A DNA stretch of 12,357 nt, taken from the NCBI GenBank assembly GCA_029939535.1, contig JAOZST010000108.1, positions 1-12,357 on the forward strand, in the 5' to 3' direction. The notes beneath the pieces are model-generated. The model searched no databases and had not been told where the DNA came from. It saw only the letters and a list, made by a program, of their open reading frames with translations. This DNA is from NBML01 sp029939535. Lineage in GTDB: Bacteria > Desulfobacterota > Desulfobacteria > Desulfobacterales > Desulfobacteraceae. The position numbers and the translations under genes were made by a program. Positions 1 to 6,430 of the stretch are shown here, piece after piece (positions within the stretch are counted from its first letter, which is position 1; each line of letters opens with the position of its first letter).

Positions 1-126
1 CCTGAAATGGTCCTATCTTTCTGGTGTCGATATCACCCTGGAAAAGTCTGAATATTGTTCCATTCTTTAACTAAATATTTATTCTTTAATTTTTAGAAAC
101 AATTTATTTATGGGGTCACTTTTTTG
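1..126. other. AT-rich flank downstream of the minus-strand operon
   Basis: This stretch lies 3' of the last minus-strand gene. I see no convincing intrinsic terminator for that operon here: the sequence is AT-rich without a stable GC stem. One plus-strand frame stays open from base 2 to a TAA at 68-70 and could be the last 22 codons of a gene entering from the left. That is too short to identify or assert. Confidence 0.3.
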
Positions 127-912
127 TTAGGCCACCTGGTCTGTTGAATTAAGAACATGGGACAACCGCTGCCCGTTTTTTGAATTATTTTTATAAAACA
201 TCAGGCTATTTTCAACTATTGCCAGGACCTGATCATGGGTTTGGATCCCGGGCACTTCCATGGCAAGCTTGGGATGGCGCCCAAGCCTTCCCCCCAGCAG
301 TACTCGGAAACCTTTTTCCTTTTCTTTAATGGTTCCTGTGGGGCAGGCCAGGATGCATTTGCCGCAGGAAAGACAGAAATCATTGTCAATAATCGGTATC
401 TGGTTCTTTTGATCCAGGCGGACAGCTTTGTCAGGACAGGATTCCACACAGGAATTGCAAAGGGTACAGTCTTCTCCCCCCACCCGGGGAACACTGGCTC
501 CAATTATGCCGATGTCTACAATCTGGGGACGGGAGCAGGCATTGGGACAGTCAGACAGGGAGATCCTGAATTCATGGTGAAATTTCAAGTCCCCCTGGAC
601 ACTGGATTTTAAAAAAGAAAGGAGGTCTGCTTTTTCCATAAGGGTCTGGATATCTTTTGAAAGCTGGGTACAGGCATTAGCACTGTTGGGGCAGCCCTCT
701 CCCCCGAAGCAGGTGCTGATATCATAGCCCTGGATATCTTTTTCCATACCTCCCTTGGACAAAAACTGCTTTTTAAGGGAGGTTACATCATCAATATCAA
801 CTTTTTTTTTACCTTTACCCTGGGCATGGGCTTCCACTTTTTTTCGTACCTTTTTCCTGACGAAAAAAGGAACTTTTTTTATGGCAGCCTCAGCCTCGGA
901 CGACCATTTCAT
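127..912 (-). CDS. PCP_red / siroheme-4Fe-4S half-domain / 2[4Fe-4S] ferredoxin protein (small sulfite-reductase-like)
   Basis: Predicted cytoplasmic redox protein of 261 aa. Residues 1-40 resemble the PCP_red domain of light-independent protochlorophyllide reductase (W3, P15-F16-F17-V18-R19, basic helix, VEAHA). Residues 64-145 carry the siroheme/4Fe-4S pattern of sulfite and nitrite reductases: C68-X5-C74 and C122-X3-C126, the latter inside SDCPNACSRPQIVDIGIIG. Residues 146-192 form a bacterial 2[4Fe-4S] ferredoxin, C149/C152/C155/C159 and C180/C183/C186/C190. The C-terminus (about 193-235) returns to the reductase fold (VLLGGRLGRHP). The usual N-terminal ferredoxin-like reductase half-domain is absent, so length and layout resemble small sulfite-reductase-like proteins rather than DsrA or DsrB. 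The ATG overlaps the upstream gene's TGA by 4 bp, implying translational coupling. Substrate is unknown; sulfite, nitrite or a nitrogen oxide are all possible, and the hcp context favours nitrogen chemistry by inference. Confidence 0.85.
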   Translation of the reverse strand: MKWSSEAEAAIKKVPFFVRKKVRKKVEAHAQGKGKKKVDIDDVTSLKKQFLSKGGMEKDIQGYDISTCFGGEGCPNSANACTQLSKDIQTLMEKADLLSFLKSSVQGDLKFHHEFRISLSDCPNACSRPQIVDIGIIGASVPRVGGEDCTLCNSCVESCPDKAVRLDQKNQIPIIDNDFCLSCGKCILACPTGTIKEKEKGFRVLLGGRLGRHPKLAMEVPGIQTHDQVLAIVENSLMFYKNNSKNGQRLSHVLNSTDQVA

Positions 913-1685
913 GAAAGAATTTTTCCCTGGGAACTGATCACGACTTCTTTAAAGGGAATATCAACTCCTGCATTTTCAAGGGATTTTTTGATGATCCCGG
1001 CCATGCCTGAACAACAGGGCACTTCCATGACTAGAGCAGTAATACTCTTGATGCCGGCACCAGCAAAAATCTGGGTAAATTTATCTATATATGACTGGAC
1101 ATCATCAAACTTGGGGCATCCAAGCATTACAGCCTTACCCTTGAGAAAATCTGCATGAAAAGAGGGATAGGCAACAGGCACGCAATCCGCTGCAATTAAA
1201 AGATCTGCTCCCTTTAAAAAAGGGGCTCCAGGGGGTATCAAATGGATCTGAACAGGCCAGTGACCCAGGGCTGACGGCCCGCCCGAGGCCTGGACTTTTG
1301 CTTCGTTGGCACAATTGCAGGCATTACTTTCAATTGCAGAGGGAAAAGTTTTTAAAGCAGCAGAAGGACACCCGCCACCCAGTGGAGTTGTTATTGGGGG
1401 AGCAATTTTTCTGTCTCCTTCCTCTTTTTTATCAATCTCCTGCTGTTTGAGCATCTCTTCTACAGCTTCCTCATCAAATTCATCAGCTTCCCGTTCAACA
1501 ATTTTCAGGGCACCCTGGGGACATTCACCCATGCAGGCTCCCAGGCCGTCACAATATTTATCTGCAATAACCTTTGCCTTACCATCCACAATCACAATGG
1601 CACCTTCAGCACAGGAAGGAACGCAATTACCACAGCCATCACAGCGTTCATCATCAATCTCAATTATTTTTCTGGTCACTATCAT
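909..1685 (-). CDS. Hcp-associated ferredoxin-like multi-cysteine Fe-S protein
   Basis: Soluble iron-sulfur protein of 258 aa. The N-terminal ferredoxin domain (residues 1-65) has a complete CX2CX2CX3C cluster site, C15/C18/C21/C25. The second site is C45-X5-C51-X3-C55, with Leu where the second cysteine would be expected, so it may hold a 3Fe-4S cluster or a cluster with a non-Cys ligand. An acidic, helical linker (66-92) leads to a C-terminal domain of unknown fold with more cysteines: GGGCPSA (C106), CNC (C123, C125), C168, C190 and a CC pair (C224-C225). From memory, proteins of this layout are common in anaerobes, often beside hcp. Electron delivery to Hcp or to the downstream siroheme protein is inferred from position. 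The start is well supported: GAGGAG (complement of 1692-1697) lies 6 nt before the ATG. The 3' end overlaps the next gene by 4 bp; the upstream HD gene is 43 bp away. Confidence 0.85.
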   Translation of the reverse strand: MIVTRKIIEIDDERCDGCGNCVPSCAEGAIVIVDGKAKVIADKYCDGLGACMGECPQGALKIVEREADEFDEEAVEEMLKQQEIDKKEEGDRKIAPPITTPLGGGCPSAALKTFPSAIESNACNCANEAKVQASGGPSALGHWPVQIHLIPPGAPFLKGADLLIAADCVPVAYPSFHADFLKGKAVMLGCPKFDDVQSYIDKFTQIFAGAGIKSITALVMEVPCCSGMAGIIKKSLENAGVDIPFKEVVISSQGKILS

Positions 1686-1728
1686 TTTATTCTCCTCACA
1701 AGGCCTGAATTACTTCAACCATGTTTCT

Positions 1729-2463
1729 TTACTTATTCTGCATCAATACTTCTTTTGCCAGTAAATTTCCGGATTCCGTCAAAAAAAGCCGGTCAAGCTT
1801 GGCAAAAAACTGAATTTCATCAATATCATTTTTGCCATTGCAGTCATACATATTGGTCAGCATGTCTGCATCATACAAAACTTTAAAGTTTAAGCTCTCA
1901 TCCTCGTCAGGATGGTGATGGTGGCCGATAATTTCGCAGACCTCTTTCACAAGTTCCTCTTTGGCGCCTAACTTTTCCATGAGCTCCTTTGCCACGGCAG
2001 GACCTTCAAGTTCCTGATTTTTGGCTACAGAGGAGTTGTCGTTTTCCTGGGCATTTTTAATACCAATATCATTGAGATAGGCTGCGCACATTACCACGGC
2101 AAGGTTTGCCTTTTCCTTTTTAGCGATCTTTTCTGCAAACCGCGCCACCTTGCCTGCATGGCTGATGCGTTTAAAATCCCTGCCAAAATAACGCTTCATC
2201 TCTATTGCAACCCGGTCTTTTAAAAGGTCTTCCTGGCCGGCAAGAAAACCCTCCGGCAGAGTACCCAGGCATTGTTCAGCAAATTTGCAATAGGCAGCAC
2301 AACCAAAATCCATTTTTGGGTTCACAATCTTTTTTTTGCAATGACCGCAGCGCCGGGTAGCATCATCCTTGAAAAACTCCATGGGATGTCCGCATTCCGG
2401 GCATTCTGTTTCAAAAATAGCATCCTGATTCCAATATTGGGTATCCTGTCCTGGGCATTTCAT
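1729..2463 (-). CDS. Zinc-ribbon HD-domain protein with altered HD dyad
   Basis: A 244-aa soluble protein. Residues 1-50 form a zinc-ribbon-like module (C21-X2-C24 and C39-X2-C42). A second cysteine cluster follows, C55-X3-C59-X5-C65, which could bind metal or Fe-S. Residues 98-205 are an HDIG-type HD phosphohydrolase domain: H102 (first metal His), AAYLNDIG at 127-134, the H181-H184 run in IIGHHHHP, and D198/D200 in LYDADML. HD proteins hydrolyse phosphate esters, often nucleotides, with metals bound by these residues. Here the central dyad reads N131-D132 instead of H-D, so activity may be lost or changed. The start is supported by AAGGAA (complement of about 2468-2473), 4-5 nt before the ATG. 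It lies between hcp (about 100 bp upstream) and the Fe-S gene, on the same strand. Its role in the hcp operon is unknown; sensing or regulation is a guess. Confidence 0.83.
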   Translation of the reverse strand: MKCPGQDTQYWNQDAIFETECPECGHPMEFFKDDATRRCGHCKKKIVNPKMDFGCAAYCKFAEQCLGTLPEGFLAGQEDLLKDRVAIEMKRYFGRDFKRISHAGKVARFAEKIAKKEKANLAVVMCAAYLNDIGIKNAQENDNSSVAKNQELEGPAVAKELMEKLGAKEELVKEVCEIIGHHHHPDEDESLNFKVLYDADMLTNMYDCNGKNDIDEIQFFAKLDRLFLTESGNLLAKEVLMQNK

Positions 2464-2480
2464 GATTTTTCCTTTTTTTT

Positions 2481-2540
2481 CCTGGCCTTACCTGGGAGCA
2501 TGTAGAGGGGGCCAGGCGGGAAAAACCTCTTCCCGCCTGG
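2481..2540 (-). promoter_or_regulatory. Two mutually exclusive stem-loops between hcp and the HD gene
   Basis: Stem A pairs 2512-2521 (CCAGGCGGGA) with 2531-2540 (TCCCGCCTGG), extendable to 11 bp with a 7-nt loop. Stem B pairs 2481-2487 (CCTGGCC) with 2510-2516 (GGCCAGG). They share 2512-2516, so only one can form at a time. In the hcp transcript stem A is made first, and stem B sits just before the ribosome binding site of the HD gene. The T-tract next to stem A (2541-2551) is on the plus-strand side, where no gene precedes it, so stem A is not a normal terminator for hcp. An mRNA-processing or attenuation role is inferred. Confidence 0.5.
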
Positions 2541-2564
2541 TTTTATCTTTTATTACTTAATAAC

Positions 2565-4205
2565 TTACCTACCCTGCATCATGGCTTCTATATCAGCCCC
2601 GGGCTCGGTAATGGGTTTAATATCAAAATTTTCAACCAGCACGTTCAATACGGTTGGAGAGACAAAGGCTGGCAGTGTTGGCCCTAAGCGGATGCCCTTG
2701 ACACCCAGGTGAAGCAGTGCAAGAAGAACGGCAACAGCCTTTTGCTCATACCATCCAAGATCAAAGGAGATGGGCAGATCATTAATATCATCCAGACCAA
2801 ACACTTCCTTGAGTTTCAGAGCAATAACAACCAGAGAGTAGGAGTCATTACACTGGCCTGCATCCAATACCCTTGGGATGCCGCCGATATCGCCCAGATC
2901 CAGTTTGTTGTATCTGTACTTGGCACATCCAGCCGTCAGGATCACTGCATCCTGGGGCAATTGCTGGGCCACTTCTGTAAAATAATTTCTGCTTTTATGA
3001 CGACCGTCGCATCCTGCCATTACCACAAAGCGCTTGATGGCTCCGGATTTAACTGCATCCACAACTTTGTCAGCAAGGGCAAGCACCTGGTTGTGGGCAA
3101 ATCCGCCAACAATCTTACCGGTTTCAATTTCCTGGGGTGGTGCACATGTTTTTGCCTGGGCCACAATGGCTGAAAAATCCTTTGCTTTGCCATTAATTGC
3201 TGAAACATGATCGGCACCTGGAAAAGAAACTACGCCCGTAGTATAAAGCCTGTCAAGATAGGTGCTTTTCTTTTTCATGGGAACCACGCAGTTGGTGGTC
3301 ATGAGGATGGGACCATTAAAAGATTCAAACTCTTCATTCTGGTGCCACCAGGAACTACCGTAATTCCCCTTAAGATGTTCATATTTTTTAAAGGCAGGGT
3401 AAGAATTACATGGAAGCATTTCTCCATGGGTATAGACATCAACACCAGTACCTTCAGTCTGTTTCAGCAACTCTTCCATGTCTTTAAGATCGTGGCCGGA
3501 AATAAGTATTCCAGGATTTGTTCCCACCCCTATATTAACTTCGGTAATCTCGGGGTGTCCATAGGCAGTGGTATTGGCCTCGTCCAGGGCAGCCATGGTG
3601 GTTACAATGACTTCACCGCACTTCAGGACCATTCCCACCATCTCGTCCACTGATAAATCCTGGGTGGTGGAAGCAAGCCCCTCATACATAAAATCCCAGA
3701 TCTCATCTTTTTCAACACCCAGGACTGATGCATGGTCTGCATAGGCGCCCATTCCCTTAAGGCCCAGAATCAGAAGTTCTCTTAAAGACCTTACATCCTC
3801 ATTCTCTGTGGCCAGGACACCCACGGTCTCGGCTTTTGCCTGGAATGTTCCCACATCATTGGAATACCAGGTGGCGCTTTCATGGAGATCACTTCCCAGC
3901 TTGTCGCCGGCTGCATCCATGAGTTCTTTTTTCAGGGCCTGGGCACGATTTATCCAGTCTATAAGATTCTCATCATTAAAATTGGCATTGGTAATGGTGG
4001 TAAAAAGTCCCTTACTGATAAAGAGAGCGGCTGAAGCGGGTACTTCAATACCGGCTGCCTTGGATTTGCTTGCGATTACAGCAATCCCTTTAAGGTTGAA
4101 AATCAAAAGATCCTGGAGGTTGGCCGTGGAATTTTCCTTTCCACACATCCCTTTAATGTTACATCCTTCATTTTTTGCTGTTTCTTGACATTGAAAACAA
4201 AACAT
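2565..4205 (-). CDS. hcp: Hybrid cluster protein (prismane; hydroxylamine / NO reductase), class I
   Basis: Cytoplasmic hybrid-cluster protein, 546 aa, full length for the family. It holds a cubane cluster and an Fe-S-O hybrid cluster. It reduces hydroxylamine in vitro and is implicated in NO reduction and protein S-nitrosylation during nitrosative stress. The N-terminal motif C3-X2-C6-X8-C15-X5-C21 marks class I (Desulfovibrio type, [4Fe-4S]) rather than the enterobacterial [2Fe-2S] class. Hybrid-cluster ligands are all visible: H238 (SGHDL), E262 (THGEMLPC), C306 (TNCVVP), C399 (AGCDGR), C427 (AGCAKY), C452 (GQCNDSYS) and E487 (GWYEQKA). The start is firm: TAAGGAG (complement of 4214-4220) lies 8 nt upstream and the N-terminus matches the family. 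It is divergent from the HcpR-type regulator and probably controlled through the palindrome at 4298-4317. Confidence 0.98.
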   Translation of the reverse strand: MFCFQCQETAKNEGCNIKGMCGKENSTANLQDLLIFNLKGIAVIASKSKAAGIEVPASAALFISKGLFTTITNANFNDENLIDWINRAQALKKELMDAAGDKLGSDLHESATWYSNDVGTFQAKAETVGVLATENEDVRSLRELLILGLKGMGAYADHASVLGVEKDEIWDFMYEGLASTTQDLSVDEMVGMVLKCGEVIVTTMAALDEANTTAYGHPEITEVNIGVGTNPGILISGHDLKDMEELLKQTEGTGVDVYTHGEMLPCNSYPAFKKYEHLKGNYGSSWWHQNEEFESFNGPILMTTNCVVPMKKKSTYLDRLYTTGVVSFPGADHVSAINGKAKDFSAIVAQAKTCAPPQEIETGKIVGGFAHNQVLALADKVVDAVKSGAIKRFVVMAGCDGRHKSRNYFTEVAQQLPQDAVILTAGCAKYRYNKLDLGDIGGIPRVLDAGQCNDSYSLVVIALKLKEVFGLDDINDLPISFDLGWYEQKAVAVLLALLHLGVKGIRLGPTLPAFVSPTVLNVLVENFDIKPITEPGADIEAMMQGR

Positions 4206-4238
4206 TGTGCTTTCTCCTTATTTATGGTGATGAACAAT

Positions 4239-4297
4239 TAATCTTTACATCTAATCTTTACATCTTGGTGTGAACTTACTATAGATTAGGATGTAAA
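4239..4297. repeat. Tandem 13-bp repeats plus inverted copy in the hcp leader/promoter
   Basis: TAATCTTTACATC occurs twice in direct tandem at 4239-4251 and 4252-4264. An inverted, nearly identical copy, GATTAGGATGTAAA at 4284-4297, is the reverse complement of TTTACATCTAATC (4244-4256) with one extra base. The array lies between the FNR-type palindrome and the hcp start codon. It could be a second operator, or it could fold as a stem in DNA or in a transcript that starts far enough upstream. The repeat is plain in the sequence; the function is unknown. Confidence 0.75.
4273..4283 (-). promoter_or_regulatory. Candidate -10 region of hcp
   Basis: On the minus strand TATAGT (complement of 4278-4283) and the overlapping-side TAAGTT (complement of 4273-4278) are both -10-like. 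The second is centred 32 bp from the palindrome centre, the geometry of class II FNR/CRP activation (site near -41.5). No good -35 is needed if the regulator activates. The exact start point cannot be fixed by reading. Confidence 0.35.
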
Positions 4298-4317
4298 ACC
4301 TTGATCTGGATCAAGGT
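4298..4317. promoter_or_regulatory. FNR/HcpR-type operator, perfect 20-bp palindrome
   Basis: ACCTTGATCTGGATCAAGGT is a perfect inverted repeat (two 9-bp arms, 2-nt centre) whose core TTGAT-N4-ATCAA is the exact FNR/DNR consensus. It lies in the divergent region between hcp and the hcpR-like gene. The neighbouring regulator has the FNR specificity residues in its recognition helix (E186-T187-I188-S189-R190), so it is the natural ligand. Activation of hcp and autoregulation of hcpR are inferred. Confidence 0.85.
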
Positions 4318-4337
4318 ACAAAACTTTTTTATATCTT

Positions 4338-4367
4338 TTGATAAAAATTAAAAACTGATGCTATACA
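4338..4367 (+). promoter_or_regulatory. Candidate sigma70-type promoter for the hcpR-like gene
   Basis: TTGATA at 4338-4343 (5 of 6 to the -35 consensus) and TATACA at 4362-4367 (4 of 6 to the -10 consensus) are 18 bp apart. Transcription would start near 4374, placing the palindrome about 66 bp upstream, compatible with class I activation or autoregulation. Evidence is consensus matching in AT-rich DNA only. Confidence 0.35.
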
Positions 4368-4443
4368 AAGAATAAAATCGAGGTATTATACCATTAATAT
4401 TTTAAAAACCATACCGCTTTTTTCAGGATTTTCAGGGACCCAG

Positions 4444-5121
4444 ATGGAAAAGATAAAAACAATTGCCCTGGAGCTTAAATTTAACAGGGGAAAACTCATC
4501 TTCCAGGAAGGGGACAAGGGGGATGGGTTTTATATTGTAAATACCGGCAGAATCAAAGTTTTCAAACTTTCCCTTGAAGGAAAGGAGCAGATCCTTCACA
4601 TATACGGACCAGGCCATACCTTTGGCGAAGTACCGGTATTTGAGGGCAAAAACTTTCCCGCCTCTGCCATGGCCATTGAAGCCTCCAGCATTATAGTCCT
4701 TCCCAGGGACAAATTTGTCAATTTGATCACCACCACTCCAGCACTTTCCATGAACATGCTGGCTGACCTTTCCAAGCGGTTGCGGGACTTTACCATACAG
4801 ATTGAAAACCTAAGCCTTAAAGAAGTGCCATCCAGGCTGGCTGCCTATCTTTTAACCCTGTCCCAGGAACAAAAATCTAAGAGCTCTGACCAGGGAATGA
4901 ATCAGGGAATATCCCCTACCAAAGACAGGGGCAATGAACTAAAAGTGACCCTTCCCATTTCCAAAGCCCAGCTGGCAAATCTGATTGGCACCACCCCTGA
5001 AACCATCTCAAGAATCTTCAAAAAAATGGCTGACGCTGACTTGATCCAGGTTAAAACAAAGGATATTTTTATTAAGGACATTGAAGGATTGTCTGAACTG
5101 TCTGAATCCGGACGGATATAG
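4444..5121 (+). CDS. hcpR: Crp/Fnr-family regulator, HcpR type
   Basis: DNA-binding transcription factor of 225 aa. Residues 10-95 are the cyclic-nucleotide-binding-type beta-roll (QEGDKGDGFYIVNTGRIKVF, FGEVPVFEGK), 97-140 the dimerisation helix, and 165-212 a Crp-type winged helix. The recognition helix reads TTPETISRIFKKM (183-195), with the E-T-I-S-R set that lets FNR read TTGAT half-sites. The protein has no cysteine, so it cannot carry an FNR-like Fe-S cluster; a heme or other ligand for NO sensing is possible, as reported for HcpR proteins. A polar linker of roughly 25 residues (141-165) separates the sensor and DNA-binding parts. The ATG is preceded only by a weak AGGGA; the frame is open upstream to 4345 but contains no ATG, GTG or TTG, so this start stands. 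The name rests on its divergent position next to hcp plus the shared operator. Confidence 0.88.
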   Translation: MEKIKTIALELKFNRGKLIFQEGDKGDGFYIVNTGRIKVFKLSLEGKEQILHIYGPGHTFGEVPVFEGKNFPASAMAIEASSIIVLPRDKFVNLITTTPALSMNMLADLSKRLRDFTIQIENLSLKEVPSRLAAYLLTLSQEQKSKSSDQGMNQGISPTKDRGNELKVTLPISKAQLANLIGTTPETISRIFKKMADADLIQVKTKDIFIKDIEGLSELSESGRI

Positions 5122-5178
5122 ACACGTAATTACAATAGTTCAACCGCTTGACATTTATAATACAAGGATCTTAATTCT

Positions 5179-6354
5179 TTGGTTAAAAAAAAGCCATATT
5201 CTATCTGGGGCGAAGATCTGGACCCCCAGGCCCTGGCACAGATGGAAAATGCCATGGAACTGCCCGTGGCAGTTAAAGGTGCACTCATGCCCGATGCCCA
5301 CAAGGGATACGGCCTCCCCATAGGCGGGGTATTGGCAGTGGACAATGCTGTTATCCCCTATGCTGTGGGGGTTGATATTGCCTGCAGGGTTAAGATGAGT
5401 GTGCTGCCCATTGCTTTTTCCAGATACAACACCCTGAGGGGGGATCTTAAAACAGCTCTGGACTCCCAGACATGCTTTGGCATGGGAGCAGCCTTTAAAC
5501 GACCAAAGAACCATCCAGTCATGGATGAGGACTGGGAATTCTCCAATGTTACAAAATCATTAAAAGACAAGGCCTGGCATCAGCTGGGAACCAGCGGCTC
5601 TGGAAACCATTTTGCCGAGTTTGGAAAACTCTCCCTGGACAGGGATGGAATGGGGCTGAAAAAAGGAAATTATATCGCCCTTCTCACCCATTCGGGCAGC
5701 CGGGGAACCGGGGCAAAGATTGCCAAACATTACTCTGACCTGGCAAAATCCATGCACCCAGAGCTTGCCCGGCATCTAAAGGATCTGGCCTGGCTTTCCA
5801 TGGACCAGGAACCGGGGATCATATACTTTATGGCCATGGAACTTATGGGACGATATGCTGCTGCCTGCCATGAAATCATCCATGAATCAATCTTCCGCGC
5901 CTTTGGCGAATCCCCGGTCTTAACAATTGAAAACCACCATAATTTCGCATGGAAAGAAAAAATAGGTCTGCGAAACTTCATTATCCATAGAAAAGGAGCC
6001 ATTCCAGCTGAAAAAGGAAAAATGGGCATCATCCCTGGATCCATGGCAGATCCAGGGTTTGTTATACGGGGACATGGAAATGAAGATGCCATTAATTCCG
6101 CTGCCCACGGAGCCGGCAGAACCATGAGCCGGAACGCTGCAATGAAATTGTTTACTTTCAAAGATTTACAGGGTATTTTACAAAAAAAACAAATCACGCT
6201 TATTTCTGCTGGACTTGATGAGATACCCATGGCATATAAAAATATCCGCCATGTCATGGATCAGCAAAAGGATCTTGTTGAAACAATGGCCATATTTGAA
6301 CCCAGGCTGGTTAAAATGGCCCCGCCTGGAAAACCCGGGAAAAGATTCAAATAA
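5179..6354 (+). CDS. rtcB: RtcB-family RNA ligase (3'-phosphate RNA-splicing ligase)
   Basis: GTP- and Mn-dependent ligase joining RNA 2',3'-cyclic phosphate or 3'-phosphate ends to 5'-OH ends; in bacteria it serves RNA repair. At 391 aa it is close to E. coli RtcB in length. Active-site motifs are all present: MPDAHKGYG (37-45), GVDIAC with metal ligands D66 and C69, GSGNHF (H144), THSGSRG (H171), ENHHNF (H253/H254), IIPGSMADPGFVIRG (284-298), and SAAHGAGR with the guanylylated His equivalent H310. The start is TTG at 5179, preceded by AAGGAT (5164-5169) with a 9-nt gap; the first in-frame ATG (codon 22) would be too late. It follows hcpR by 57 bp on the same strand, so it may be cotranscribed. 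No archease or RtcA gene is in the window. Confidence 0.93.
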   Translation: MVKKKPYSIWGEDLDPQALAQMENAMELPVAVKGALMPDAHKGYGLPIGGVLAVDNAVIPYAVGVDIACRVKMSVLPIAFSRYNTLRGDLKTALDSQTCFGMGAAFKRPKNHPVMDEDWEFSNVTKSLKDKAWHQLGTSGSGNHFAEFGKLSLDRDGMGLKKGNYIALLTHSGSRGTGAKIAKHYSDLAKSMHPELARHLKDLAWLSMDQEPGIIYFMAMELMGRYAAACHEIIHESIFRAFGESPVLTIENHHNFAWKEKIGLRNFIIHRKGAIPAEKGKMGIIPGSMADPGFVIRGHGNEDAINSAAHGAGRTMSRNAAMKLFTFKDLQGILQKKQITLISAGLDEIPMAYKNIRHVMDQQKDLVETMAIFEPRLVKMAPPGKPGKRFK

Positions 6355-6430
6355 GGGAATGACCAACAAAATAATGACTTTTTAAATCAAGACCAACTTT
6401 ATTAACTGCATCATCTGCCAAGGAGGAAAA

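Noticed and set aside
2..70. Possible C-terminal tail of a plus-strand gene entering the window
   Set aside because: Only 22 codons are visible, with no recognisable motif, and another frame is open over a similar length.
2512..2551. Plus-strand intrinsic terminator (GC stem plus T-tract)
   Set aside because: The shape fits, but no plus-strand gene precedes it, and the T-tract is on the wrong side for the minus-strand operon. I kept it as a possible regulatory structure instead.
5148..5161. Perfect TTGACA and TATAAT hexamers just before rtcB
   Set aside because: They are only 2 bp apart, so they cannot act together as a -35/-10 pair, and neither has a good partner at 16-18 bp.
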